DNA from: Nakamurella leprariae
GTDB lineage: Bacteria > Actinomycetota > Actinomycetes > Mycobacteriales > Nakamurellaceae
Length of the DNA stretch: 64,000 nt
Reading direction: 5' to 3'
NCBI RefSeq assembly: GCF_016918035.1
Contig: NZ_JAERWK010000021.1
Location: 62,001-126,000, forward strand
Part shown: one piece after another, positions 1 through 8,278 of the stretch
How positions within the stretch are numbered: the first letter of the stretch is position 1
Layout: every line of letters starts with the position of its first letter
The notes under the pieces: model-generated
Seen by the model: the letters and a program-made list of their open reading frames with translations, nothing else
Databases searched by the model: none
What the model was told of the DNA's origin: nothing
Position numbers and translations under genes: made by a program

Positions 1-251
1 GGCGGGAGCGGCGGTCACCCCTCGATCTTGTCACCGCGAACGGGTTGCTCCGCTCGGAGGTCCCGCTGGTCGACGCCGTCGAGCTGGGGGGCTGCGAGGC
101 CGAGCCGGCGTTGTCGGCCCCGGACTGCTGGTCGCCGCAGCCGGCCAGCAGCAGACCGGCGACCGCGGTGGCGGCCACCGTGCCCACCAGCCGGGAGCGC
201 AGGATCCGGCGGCCGCCGGGACGGACGTCGGTCGACAGCTGGGGGAACATC
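1..251 (-). CDS. Partial lipoprotein N-terminus, probably an ABC solute-binding protein
   Basis: Only the first ~83 codons are present; the gene runs off the left edge. The start is the ATG at 251, preceded by an AGGAG-like site. An arginine-rich n-region and hydrophobic stretch lead to a lipobox (LLLAGC, Cys near residue 35), then a Ser/Gly/Ala/Gln-rich linker. This is the layout of actinobacterial solute-binding lipoproteins. The gene diverges from a DeoR regulator, so a sugar-binding role is inferred. The last ~15 residues before the edge (many Arg) do not look like a typical mature binding domain, so a nearby frameshift is possible. Confidence 0.5.
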
Positions 252-528
252 GGTGCTCCTTGGTCCGGCACCCGGGAGAGGGCGCCCGTCGGGTCGGGTC
301 GGCGGGCCAGCTGTCCGAGGGCACCGCCGGGGTCGAAGCTGATCTGCGCACCCCAGGGACCCAGGGGGGACGGGTCCGTACCGCGCGTGCGGCGTCCATC
401 ACCGGCACAGGCGACTAGGCTCGCGCGGTCGACACCGCGAAGCCCTGGTGTCCCCCGCCCGGCCGAACGCCGTCGACCGGGCATGTCCACTCCGTTCACC
501 GATGCCGTCGAGTCGAGGAGGCCCTGTC

Positions 529-1371
529 GTGTTGGCTGCCATGCGCCGGGCGAAGATCCTCGAGGAGGTCCGCCGGACCGGCGGGGCCAAGGTCGCCGAC
601 CTGACCGCCATGCTCGGGGTGTCGGACATGACCGTCCGCCGGGACCTGGAGCTGCTGGACCGCAAGGGACTGCTGGCCAAGGTGCACGGTGGCGCGACTG
701 CGGTGGAGACGGCCGGGGCGATCGAACTCAGCTTCGAGATCACCAGCCAGCGCGAGGTGCCGGAGAAGGAGGCCATCGCCGCCCGGGCGGCCACCCTCAT
801 CCGGCCCGGCATGGCCATCGCCATCACCGCGGGCAGCACCACCTGGACGCTGGCCCGGCACCTGGCCGACATCCCCGACCTGACCGTCGTGACGAACTCG
901 CTCAAGGTCGCCGAGGTGCTGCACGCGCAGCAACGGCCCGACCTGACCGTGGTGCTCACCGGTGGGCTGCGCACCCCGTCGGACGGCCTGGTCGGCCCGA
1001 TCGCAGTGCAGGCCATCCGGTCGCTGCACGTCGACATGGTGTTCATGGGCGTGCACGGGCTGGACGAGCGGGCCGGGCTCACCACGCCCAACCTGATGGA
1101 GGCGGAGACCAACCGCGCCCTGGTCGACTCGGCGCGTCAGCTCGTCGTGGTGGCCGACCACACCAAGTGGGGCGTCGTCGCGCTGGCCCACATCGCGCCG
1201 TTGAGCGCGATCGACACCCTGCTGACCGACGACCGGCTCAGCGAGGAGGCTGCCGAGGTGCTCACCGAACAGGTGGCCGAGATGATCCTGATCCCCGCCA
1301 TCGGCGAGTTCACCCCGGCGCTGGACGGTGGACCGACGGCGCTGCCCCGGGCCGACGCCCCCGCGTACTGA
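529..1371 (+). CDS. DeoR/GlpR-family transcriptional regulator
   Basis: This is a 280-residue DeoR-type repressor. The N-terminal helix-turn-helix spans about residues 8-55, with the recognition segment VSDMTVRRDL and the following VHGGA that typify the family. The C-terminal sugar-phosphate sensing domain includes an ITAGSTTW loop (family motif DSGTTT-like) and a GLTTPN...EAETNRA segment. I chose GTG at 529 because GAGGAG lies 8-10 bases upstream; ATG at 541 is an alternative and the frame is open to 448. It probably senses a phosphorylated sugar and may control the divergent lipoprotein gene; that pairing is inferred from position only. Confidence 0.85.
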   Translation: MLAAMRRAKILEEVRRTGGAKVADLTAMLGVSDMTVRRDLELLDRKGLLAKVHGGATAVETAGAIELSFEITSQREVPEKEAIAARAATLIRPGMAIAITAGSTTWTLARHLADIPDLTVVTNSLKVAEVLHAQQRPDLTVVLTGGLRTPSDGLVGPIAVQAIRSLHVDMVFMGVHGLDERAGLTTPNLMEAETNRALVDSARQLVVVADHTKWGVVALAHIAPLSAIDTLLTDDRLSEEAAEVLTEQVAEMILIPAIGEFTPALDGGPTALPRADAPAY

Positions 1372-1411
1372 CGTCGGCCGGATCCTGACGGTGCGCCCGC
1401 GGCCTTGCCCG

Positions 1412-2158
1412 TCAGTAGGAGTACAGCGATCCGCTGGAGCGGGTCCCGTTCACGATCGACAGCCCGAACGACGTGCCGATCAGGTCGGCCCCGGCGACCA
1501 GCAGCGAGCGCACCTGCTCGATGGTCTGCACCCCGCCCGAGGCCTTGACGCCCACCGACGCGGGCGCCTCGTGCCGCAGGAAGGCGATGGTCGCCGGATC
1601 GGCGATCCCCACGCGGCCGCTCGAGGCCGGGGTCAGGAACGCGGCGCCGGCCTCCACCGCCGCGTGCACCGCGTGCACCCGCAGCCGATCCGACAGCAGG
1701 GGCAGTTCGAGCATGAACTTGACCCCGACCGGACTGGCTGCGGCCACCACGGCGGCCAGGTCGGCGGTGAACTCACGGTGGCGACCGGACAGCAACAGTC
1801 CGATCGGCACGGTGCAGTCGAGCTCGTCGACGCCCTCGTCGACCAGGGAGCGGACCTGCCCGACCCGCCCGGCGGTGGTGCCGGTGCCGTCCGGGAAGTC
1901 GACGATGGATCCCAGCCGGATGTCGCTGCCGCGCAGCTCCTCCCGCGCCACCGCCACCCAGAGCGGCGGGACCATCACCGCGTCGAACCCGAAGTGCTCG
2001 GCCTCGCGCACGTGGTCCCGCACGTCGCGGTCGACGATCCCGTGACCGATCAGCGTGTGCTGCAACCGGCCGGCCAGCTGTGCCGCCGGCAGGGTCAGCG
2101 CCGGGTGGCGGTCGGCCGGCCCGGGGACCGGGGGCGCGGCGACGGACGGCTCGGCCAT
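1412..2158 (-). CDS. DeoC-like aldolase family protein, Schiff-base lysine apparently missing
   Basis: The 248-residue protein follows the deoxyribose-phosphate aldolase (DeoC) fold sequence. It has VDELDCTVPIG (the EIDMVIN-type strand with the relay Asp), VKFMLELPLLSD, and VGVKASGGVQT carrying the second conserved Lys. At the position of the usual KTSTG motif with the Schiff-base Lys (E. coli Lys167) it reads FLTPASSGR, with no lysine. It may therefore not be a standard deoxyribose-phosphate aldolase. The start is ATG 2158, with GAGGAGGGAAG just upstream. It is convergent with the DeoR gene. The DeoC-family relationship is clear, the substrate is not. Confidence 0.75.
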   Translation of the reverse strand: MAEPSVAAPPVPGPADRHPALTLPAAQLAGRLQHTLIGHGIVDRDVRDHVREAEHFGFDAVMVPPLWVAVAREELRGSDIRLGSIVDFPDGTGTTAGRVGQVRSLVDEGVDELDCTVPIGLLLSGRHREFTADLAAVVAAASPVGVKFMLELPLLSDRLRVHAVHAAVEAGAAFLTPASSGRVGIADPATIAFLRHEAPASVGVKASGGVQTIEQVRSLLVAGADLIGTSFGLSIVNGTRSSGSLYSY

Positions 2159-2331
2159 GACCACTTCCCTCCTCGGCGCGGGCGGCCGTGCGGACGGGTC
2201 TGCGCGGCCAGTCTGGCACGGCGCCGATCGGCGCTCCCGGGCCACCGCGCTCCCGGGTGACCGCGCTCCCCGGAGGACGACCGTGCCCGCCGCCCGGCCG
2301 CCTCGCCCGGCGCTGGCTAGGGTGGCTCTCC

Positions 2332-3225
2332 ATGCGCATCCTGTCCATCCAGTCGTCGGTGGCGTACGGGTACGTCGGCAACAGTGCCGCGACCTTCCCG
2401 TTGCAGCGGCTGGGGAACGAGGTCTGGCCGGTGCTCACGGTCCACTTCTCCAACCACACCGGGTACGGGCAGTGGCGCGGGCAGGTGTTCGATCCCGCGG
2501 TGGTGGCCGAGGTCATCGAGGGCATCGCCGACCGCGGCGTGCTGGGGACCGCGGACGCCGTCCTCACCGGCTACCAGGGTTCCCCCGGCGTGGCCCAGGT
2601 GGTGCTGGACACCGTGGCGCGGGTGCGGTCGCTGAACCCGTCGGCGGTGTACTGCTGCGACCCGGTGATGGGCGACGTCGGGCGGGGCATGTTCGTGCTG
2701 CCGGGTCTGCCCGAGCTCATCCGTGAGCGGGTGGTGCCGGTGGCGGACGTGCTGACGCCCAACGCGTTCGAGCTCGCCTACCTGTCCGCCCCGGAGCCCG
2801 ACCCGGCGGCGGTGGACCTGTCGCGGCTGGCGTCGGTGGACGGCCTGCTCACCGCGGTGGAGACGGTCCGGGGGATGGGCCCGTCGACCGTGCTGGTCAC
2901 CTCGGTGGAGCACGCGGGTGGGGTCGGCCGGATCGAGACCGACCAGCCGGAGATCGCCATGGTGGCGGTGGACGAGACCGGTGCGTACGAGGTCCGCACG
3001 CCGCGGCTGCCGATCTCGGTGAACGGTGCGGGCGACGTGACCGCTGCGCTGTTCCTGGCCCATCTGGCCGAGGGGGTGGAGGTGGCGCTGGCCCGGACGG
3101 CGTCCTCGGTCTACGCCGTCCTGGAACGCACCGCGGCCTCGGCCAGCCGGGAGATCCAACTGGTCGACGCCCAGCAGAGCATCGCGGATCCACTCTGCGA
3201 GTTCCCGGTGCGGCGCCTGGCCTGA
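2332..3225 (+). CDS. pdxY: Pyridoxal kinase, PdxY type
   Basis: This 297-residue ribokinase-superfamily kinase matches PdxY/PdxK in length and order. The N-terminus [16 protein letters not shown] is the pyridoxal-kinase signature. YCCDPVMGD follows in the middle, then a TPNAFE segment, and the C-terminal [13 protein letters not shown] holds the GxGD anion hole and catalytic Asp. It phosphorylates pyridoxal in the vitamin B6 salvage pathway in the cytosol. ATG 2332 was chosen because the conserved N-terminus starts there; the frame is open further upstream. It stands alone between two opposite-strand genes. Confidence 0.85.
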   Translation: MRILSIQSSVAYGYVGNSAATFPLQRLGNEVWPVLTVHFSNHTGYGQWRGQVFDPAVVAEVIEGIADRGVLGTADAVLTGYQGSPGVAQVVLDTVARVRSLNPSAVYCCDPVMGDVGRGMFVLPGLPELIRERVVPVADVLTPNAFELAYLSAPEPDPAAVDLSRLASVDGLLTAVETVRGMGPSTVLVTSVEHAGGVGRIETDQPEIAMVAVDETGAYEVRTPRLPISVNGAGDVTAALFLAHLAEGVEVALARTASSVYAVLERTAASASREIQLVDAQQSIADPLCEFPVRRLA

Positions 3226-3256
3226 GCCGGATGCGCCACGGGACAGCGGTTCCGAG

Positions 3257-4066
3257 TCAGACGACGATCCGCCGGATGGTCAGGTACGTCCCGGTCAGCG
3301 CGCCCAGCGCCAGCAGCGCGAAGACGCCGATCACGCCGATCATGTCGGCCTCGGCCAGGAACCGCCAGATGTCGCCCCACCAGCCGCGCCAGGTGATGAC
3401 CAGGATGGCGGCGGCGGCCAGGACGGCCCAGCCGGCCAGGAACACCACGTTGCCCGGGACGCCCCAGCGCTGGTGGATCAGGCCGGACCACATGCCTGCG
3501 GCCATGAACAGCATGAGCAGGATGAAGCTGGTGGCCAGGTTCTGGTACCAGGGTCCGTCCAGCAGCCACGGGATCGCGAAGAATCGCAGGTTGACACCCC
3601 AACCCCGGGTGGTCATCTCGATCTCGGCGAGCACGGCCACGAGCACGGCGAACACCGCCGACAGCACGACGCCGAGCAACCAGGTGCCCAGGAAGTACGA
3701 CCGCCGGCTGATGCCGAGCGACATCGCGAACGGCAGGGTCCGGGTGGCGGTCTGGATGCCGATCACGGTGAGGAAGATGAACATGGTCGACAGCCCGCCG
3801 GTCGCGGAGTCCTCGTAGGACGGCGGGTGCACCACCGCGAAGATCGCGTAGGTCAGCCCGAAGACGAGGGCCAGGATCCCCCACGGGAGGAACGTGTAGC
3901 CGTACCGGTCGACCAGGTGCATGCGGACGACGTTGAACACGTTGGCGCGCATCGCGGATCGCGGTCGCGCCGGGCGCGAGGTCAGGGACGTGCCGGGCAC
4001 GGTGCTCTCCTGCCTGAGGATCGGTCGGTCGACGGTCGGGATCCGGGTGGCTCCGGTGGCGTTCAT
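3257..4066 (-). CDS. ABC transporter permease subunit of a YtrA-type operon
   Basis: The 269-residue protein has about six hydrophobic segments (for example near LPWGILALVFGLTYAIF and LGTWLLGVVLSAVFAVLVAV) and no recognised soluble domain. Its start overlaps the ABC ATPase stop by 4 bp (ATGA), so the two are translationally coupled. It is the third gene of a GntR-ATPase-permease operon of the kind that exports or senses envelope-active compounds. No substrate can be named. The family has low sequence conservation and the assignment rests mainly on context and topology. Confidence 0.7.
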   Translation of the reverse strand: MNATGATRIPTVDRPILRQESTVPGTSLTSRPARPRSAMRANVFNVVRMHLVDRYGYTFLPWGILALVFGLTYAIFAVVHPPSYEDSATGGLSTMFIFLTVIGIQTATRTLPFAMSLGISRRSYFLGTWLLGVVLSAVFAVLVAVLAEIEMTTRGWGVNLRFFAIPWLLDGPWYQNLATSFILLMLFMAAGMWSGLIHQRWGVPGNVVFLAGWAVLAAAAILVITWRGWWGDIWRFLAEADMIGVIGVFALLALGALTGTYLTIRRIVV

Positions 4067-5010
4067 GCGCTCAGTTCTGCTGCGGCGTCCCGTCGGCGCC
4101 CGGTGGCGGCGACGACCAGCTCCTGCAGCGACACCGGCGCCAGCCGGAGTCCGGCGGCGGCGGCACGGGCTTCGTCGAGATCGGTGAACGGACCGGCCAC
4201 GGTCGAGACCGTCTGCCCGGCCAGCGATCCGGTGCGCCAGACGGTGCGGCCGGTGGTGAACTCGGTGACCGCCCGGCTCGACCCGGCGACCGAGACCGCG
4301 TGCTCGCGCAGCTCGTCGGCGGCGCCGCTCAGCACGATGCGACCACGGTCGATGACCACCACCTGCTCGAGCAGGTTGGCCACCTCGTCGATCAGGTGGG
4401 TGGACAGCACGACGGTGCGCGGGTGTTCGGCGTAGTCGGCCAGCAGCCGGTCGTAGAAGACGTGCCGGGCGACCGCGTCGAGCCCGAGGTACGGCTCGTC
4501 GAAGAAGGTCAGCTCGGCCCGCGCGGCCAGGCCGATGATGATGCCGACGGCCGAGTGCATGCCGCGGGACAGCTTCTTGATCGGCCGGCGCAGCGGCAGG
4601 TCGAAGTCGGCCACCAGTTCACGGGCCAGGTCGTGGTCCCAGCCGGGACAGCACCAGGAGGCAGCCTCCAGGGCGCGGCGCACCGAGATGTCCGGGTAGA
4701 CCTGACCCTCCTTGATGAACACCACCCGGCGCAGCACGCTGTCGTGTTCCAGCGGCGACTGGCCGAACACCCGGACGGAGCCGGCGCTGGCCAGCTCCTG
4801 CCCGGTCAGCACCTTCATCAGGGTCGACTTGCCGGCCCCGTTGCGGCCGAGCAGACCGGTGATGGTGTCGGGCTGCACGGTGAGGCTGACGTCGTCGAGC
4901 GCGGTGGTGTCCCGGTACCGGCGGGACAGGTGCTCGACCTCGATGACGGGCCGGTCGTCGGTCAGGTGGGCGGTACGGGTGGGGTCGGCGGGAGTGGCCA
5001 TGGGTGTCAC
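4063..5010 (-). CDS. ABC transporter ATP-binding protein, YtrB/CcmA-like
   Basis: This 315-residue ATPase has Walker A GRNGAGKST, a degenerate signature LSRGM, Walker B LTFFDEPYLGLDA and an H-loop STHLIDE. The C-terminal third is a variable accessory domain typical of exporter ATPases that pair with a separate permease. It overlaps the GntR gene upstream and the permease gene downstream by 4 bp each, so all three are probably made from one mRNA. It likely drives export of an unknown, possibly envelope-targeting compound. Confidence 0.85.
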   Translation of the reverse strand: MTPMATPADPTRTAHLTDDRPVIEVEHLSRRYRDTTALDDVSLTVQPDTITGLLGRNGAGKSTLMKVLTGQELASAGSVRVFGQSPLEHDSVLRRVVFIKEGQVYPDISVRRALEAASWCCPGWDHDLARELVADFDLPLRRPIKKLSRGMHSAVGIIIGLAARAELTFFDEPYLGLDAVARHVFYDRLLADYAEHPRTVVLSTHLIDEVANLLEQVVVIDRGRIVLSGAADELREHAVSVAGSSRAVTEFTTGRTVWRTGSLAGQTVSTVAGPFTDLDEARAAAAGLRLAPVSLQELVVAATGRRRDAAAELSA

Positions 5011-5462
5011 GACGCCTCCTTCGGGGTCCGGGGGACCACGGCTGGGGTCTGGGTGAGCACGGACCCGGAGTCGGGCCCGCTTCGATCGGGGTCGTGGTCC
5101 GGCAGGGCCCGGTCGGTCTGCTCGACGCTGGCGAGCACGGCGGCCAGGTCCAGACCCAGCCGGCGGGCCTCGGCCAGCATCGGCACCACGAACTGGTCGG
5201 CGAACCGGTCCCGCCGGGCCGCGAGCAACTGCTCGCGAGCGCCGGGGACGACGAACATGCCCACCCCGCGGCGCTTCTCGAGCACGCCCTGGTCGACCAG
5301 CAAGTTGATGCCCTTCGCCGCCGTCGCCGGGTTGATCCGGTAGAACGCGGCGAACTCGTTGCTCGACGGCACCCTGGCGCCTTCCGGCAGGGTGCCATCC
5401 ACGACGTCACCGGCCAGGCGCTCGGCGATCTGGACGAACAGGGGCGTCCCCTCGTCGAACAT
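5007..5462 (-). CDS. GntR-family regulator, YtrA subfamily
   Basis: The 151-residue protein has an N-terminal winged helix (residues ~8-72) with FVQIAERLAGDV, RVPSSNEFA and INLLVDQGVLEKRRG, typical of GntR. A short helical C-terminal part of ~70 residues follows, as in the YtrA subfamily, which lacks a large effector domain. It is the first gene of the operon and ends in a 4-bp overlap with the ATPase. Members of this subfamily usually repress their own operon. A strong promoter-like pair lies upstream at 5548-5575. Confidence 0.85.
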   Translation of the reverse strand: MFDEGTPLFVQIAERLAGDVVDGTLPEGARVPSSNEFAAFYRINPATAAKGINLLVDQGVLEKRRGVGMFVVPGAREQLLAARRDRFADQFVVPMLAEARRLGLDLAAVLASVEQTDRALPDHDPDRSGPDSGSVLTQTPAVVPRTPKEAS

Positions 5463-5547
5463 CGCCTCACCTCCGACCGTGACCTCACGTCAGGTGGTCC
5501 GTTCCCCGCGAGGCTGCGCCCTGGGTTCCGGGGTTCGTTACTTGACT

Positions 5548-5575
5548 AATGTACCCACGAGCCCGACAGTGTCAA
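5548..5575 (-). promoter_or_regulatory. Sigma-70-type promoter of the GntR/ABC operon
   Basis: On the minus strand a perfect -35 TTGACA (5575-5570) is followed after 16 bases by TACATT (5553-5548). Transcription would start near 5541, giving a leader of about 80 bases before the GntR start at 5462. Around the -10, a TTGAC...GTCAA inverted pair (5542-5546 and 5571-5575) could be part of a YtrA-type operator. This is a strong consensus for such GC-rich DNA. Confidence 0.6.
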
Positions 5576-5610
5576 GGATGGGTCCGGGCGTCATCGGTGC
5601 GGCGGTCCGG

Positions 5611-6579
5611 TCAGCGCAGACCGGCGCCCGGTCGGATCCGCCCGACGGCTCGGCCGGCCCCGGTCACCGGCGGGATGACCGCGTCGACGACCCGCCGGGC
5701 GGCCGCCGGGTCGACCAGCCCGGTGGTGGCCAGCAGCTCGAGCGCGGCGAGCGTGGCCGCGCGGAGGTTGCCGTCCAGCACCTTCAGCGCGAGGCCGGCC
5801 CGGCCGGGGACGCCCATCAGCATGACGCCCTCGGCGCCGAGCTTGGCCACGATGCCGAGCCGTTCGATGGTCACGGCGTTCGGCCGGCCGGGTCCGTCGA
5901 CCGCCCAGGGATGGGCCAGGACGGCGTCCACCAGGTCCCGCGCGTCGGGATCGTCGGTGCTCACCAGACCGGCCGCCGCGCGGGCCAGCCCGTGCAGGGT
6001 GACCGGCACGACGGGCGTGCCGCAGCCGTCCACGCCGATGTGGTCGACGATCTCGGCCGTGGCCGCCTCGACGGTGGCGACGACCGCTCGCTGCAGCGGA
6101 TGAGCCGGATCCAGGTACGCACCGGGGTCCCAGCCGTTCACCCGGCAGGCGCCCAGCATGCCGGCGTGCTTGCCCGAGCACTCCATGGCCACCCGGGTCG
6201 GGGCCGTCGCGGCGTGCGCGGCGGTCGGGTCGAGCGGCAGCGCCGGCGGGCATCCCAGGTCGTCCGGGGTGTTGCCGTGCGCGGCCAGCATCGCGCGCAC
6301 CGCGTCCTGGTGCCGCGGCGTGCCGGCGTGGCTGGCCAGCGTGAGCACGAGCTGCTCGCCCTCGAACCGGGCACCGGCCCGCCGGACGGCCAAGGCCTGG
6401 AACGGCTTGAGCGACGACCGCGGGTAGATGCTGGCCCCGACGTCGCCGACGCCGCGCACCACGGCACCGGTCGCGTCCACGACCAGACCGGCACCCAGGT
6501 GCCGGGACTCGTCGAACCCGGACCGCTCGACCACCGCCAGCTCGACCGCGCCGTCGGCGGTGAGCGGACGGCGGCTCAT
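5611..6579 (-). CDS. L-asparaginase, thermolabile/Rhizobium type (asparaginase II family)
   Basis: The 322-residue protein belongs to the asparaginase II family found in Rhizobium etli and many actinobacteria, which is unrelated to E. coli AnsA/AnsB. Conserved stretches are RSSLKPFQAL near residue 53, LASHAGTPRHQ, VAMECSGKHAGML and DGCGTPV. It would hydrolyse asparagine to aspartate and ammonia in the cytosol. It lies 91 bases downstream of the polyol dehydrogenase on the same strand, so co-transcription is possible but not shown. ATG 6579 gives the full conserved N-terminus. Confidence 0.85.
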   Translation of the reverse strand: MSRRPLTADGAVELAVVERSGFDESRHLGAGLVVDATGAVVRGVGDVGASIYPRSSLKPFQALAVRRAGARFEGEQLVLTLASHAGTPRHQDAVRAMLAAHGNTPDDLGCPPALPLDPTAAHAATAPTRVAMECSGKHAGMLGACRVNGWDPGAYLDPAHPLQRAVVATVEAATAEIVDHIGVDGCGTPVVPVTLHGLARAAAGLVSTDDPDARDLVDAVLAHPWAVDGPGRPNAVTIERLGIVAKLGAEGVMLMGVPGRAGLALKVLDGNLRAATLAALELLATTGLVDPAAARRVVDAVIPPVTGAGRAVGRIRPGAGLR

Positions 6580-6670
6580 ACCCGCCCGTCCATGCGCCGC
6601 CGCGCCGGCCCCGGTCCTCCCGCTGCGCCCGTCATGGGTCAGGCCTACCAGCTGACGGGTCCCGGGGCGG

Positions 6671-8206
6671 TCAGCTGCCGGCGAGGTCGCGGACCGTGGC
6701 GAGCGCCCCGCGGGTGCGCAGCGAGTGCAGCGTGTCGAGATACGCGGCCAGGAAGCGTTCGTCGTCGATCAGGTCGCCGAAGAGCTGCCGGTTCCGCAGG
6801 AACGCCGGCGGGTCGTCACGCTGCCCCCGTGCGGCCGGTACCAGCACGTCGGCCAACTGGTCGACGATCTCGTGGCCGGCGCCGTGCTCATCGACGCCCT
6901 CGGCGTACCGGGCCCAGCTCGCCACCACCGCGGCCGACCGCCGGATCTCGCCGCCGGAGGCCAGGTTCGCGCGGACCACGGGCAGCAGGAACTTGGGGAT
7001 GCGGTCCGAGGATCCCACGCACAGCCGGGCCACCGTGTCCTGCACCTCAGGGTTGGAGAACCGCGCGATGAGCGTCCGGCGGTAGTCGGCCAGATCGATG
7101 CCGGGCACCGGCTCGAGCGTCGGGGTGGCCTCGCGTTCCATGTAGCCGAGCAGGAACGTCGCGAACGCCGGGTCCTGGCAGGCCTCGTGGACCACCCGGT
7201 ACCCGGCCAGCCAGGCGAAGTAGCAGAGCGCCTGGTGGCCGGCGTTCAGCAGCCGGAGCTTCATCAGTTCGTAGGGCCGGACGTCCGGCACGATCTGGAC
7301 GCCGACCCGGTCCACCGCCGGTCGGCCGAGCGGGAAGCGGTCCTCCAGCACCCACTGGGCGAACGGTTCGCAGACCACCGGCCAGCCGTCGCGGGTCCCG
7401 AACCGGAGGGCGATCTCTTCCCGGTCGCGGTCGGTGGTGGCCGGGGTGATCCGGTCGACCATGGAGTTCGGGAAGGCGACGTGCTCGCGCACCCACTCCC
7501 CCAGCGACGCCTCGCGCAGGCCGGCGAACGCGGCGAACACCCGGCGGGCCACATCGCCGTTGCCCTCGATGTTGTCGCAGGACATGACCGTGAACGCCGG
7601 GACGCCGCGGGTCCGGCGCCGGGCGAGCGCCTCCACGACCAGGCCGAACGAGGTCGCCGGGACCGCACCCGGTTCCAGATCGCCTCGGACCTGGGGGTTG
7701 TCGGCGTCGAACTCGCCGGTGACGGCGTGCAGGTTGTACCCGCCCTCGGTGACGGTGAGCGACACGATCCGGACGGCCGGGTCGGCCATCCGCTCGATGA
7801 CCACCTCCGGATCGTCCGGGGCGAGCAGGTACTCCACCATGGAGCCGACCACCCGCGGGGTCCAGGTGCCGTCGGGCGCCTTGAGCACCACGGTGAACAG
7901 GCAGTCCTGCTCCTGCATGACTCGCTGCATCCGCCGGTCCGACGGCAGTACGCCGACCCCGCAGATGCCCCAGCCGAGGGCGTCGCCGGAGTCGTCCGCG
8001 GCCATCAGGTCGTCCAGGTACACGGCCTGGTGGGCGCGGTGGAAGCCGCCGACGCCCAGGTGCACGATCCCCACCGTGACCCGGGACCGGTCGTAGCCGG
8101 GCACCGGGACGCGACGGGCGACCTCGGCCAGGGTCGCCGAGCTGAGCGGCACCAGGTCGCCGGCCGGTGCGTCCCGGGCGGCGCCACGCACCGGGGCGTC
8201 CGTCAT
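6671..8206 (-). CDS. Mannitol dehydrogenase family polyol oxidoreductase
   Basis: This 511-residue long-chain dehydrogenase has the N-terminal nucleotide-binding signature LGVGGFHRAHQAVY. The catalytic motif KLRLLNAGHQ (Lys, Asn and His of the K-x5-N-x2-H pattern) is near residue 310. The family interconverts mannitol, arabinitol, sorbitol or uronates with their keto forms using NAD(P). It sits directly downstream of an RbsABC-type importer, so a sugar alcohol is the likely imported substrate. The start ATG 8206 has no clear ribosome site of its own but overlaps the stop of a 19-codon ORF (8203-8262), suggesting coupled translation. Confidence 0.88.
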   Translation of the reverse strand: MTDAPVRGAARDAPAGDLVPLSSATLAEVARRVPVPGYDRSRVTVGIVHLGVGGFHRAHQAVYLDDLMAADDSGDALGWGICGVGVLPSDRRMQRVMQEQDCLFTVVLKAPDGTWTPRVVGSMVEYLLAPDDPEVVIERMADPAVRIVSLTVTEGGYNLHAVTGEFDADNPQVRGDLEPGAVPATSFGLVVEALARRRTRGVPAFTVMSCDNIEGNGDVARRVFAAFAGLREASLGEWVREHVAFPNSMVDRITPATTDRDREEIALRFGTRDGWPVVCEPFAQWVLEDRFPLGRPAVDRVGVQIVPDVRPYELMKLRLLNAGHQALCYFAWLAGYRVVHEACQDPAFATFLLGYMEREATPTLEPVPGIDLADYRRTLIARFSNPEVQDTVARLCVGSSDRIPKFLLPVVRANLASGGEIRRSAAVVASWARYAEGVDEHGAGHEIVDQLADVLVPAARGQRDDPPAFLRNRQLFGDLIDDERFLAAYLDTLHSLRTRGALATVRDLAGS

Positions 8207-8262
8207 GGCCGACGCCCCGGGGTGACGGAACCCACGCCGATCGGCAGTCCACGGACGTGCAT
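8203..8262 (-). CDS. Possible 19-residue upstream ORF coupled to the polyol dehydrogenase
   Basis: An ATG at 8262 follows GGAGGAT with 6-7 bases spacing and opens a 19-codon frame ending in TGA at 8203-8205. That stop overlaps the dehydrogenase start as ATGA. The peptide (MHVRGLPIGVGSVTPGRRP) matches nothing I know. Since the dehydrogenase lacks its own ribosome site, this mini-ORF may load ribosomes for it. It could also be chance in GC-rich DNA. Confidence 0.35.
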   Translation of the reverse strand: MHVRGLPIGVGSVTPGRRP

Positions 8263-8278
8263 CACGGGATCCTCCGCT

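Noticed and set aside
1385-1415. CTGACGG/CCGTCAG inverted repeat as a terminator between DeoR and DeoC-like genes
   Set aside because: The 7-bp stem encloses a 17-base loop and overlaps the coding end; too weak to call.
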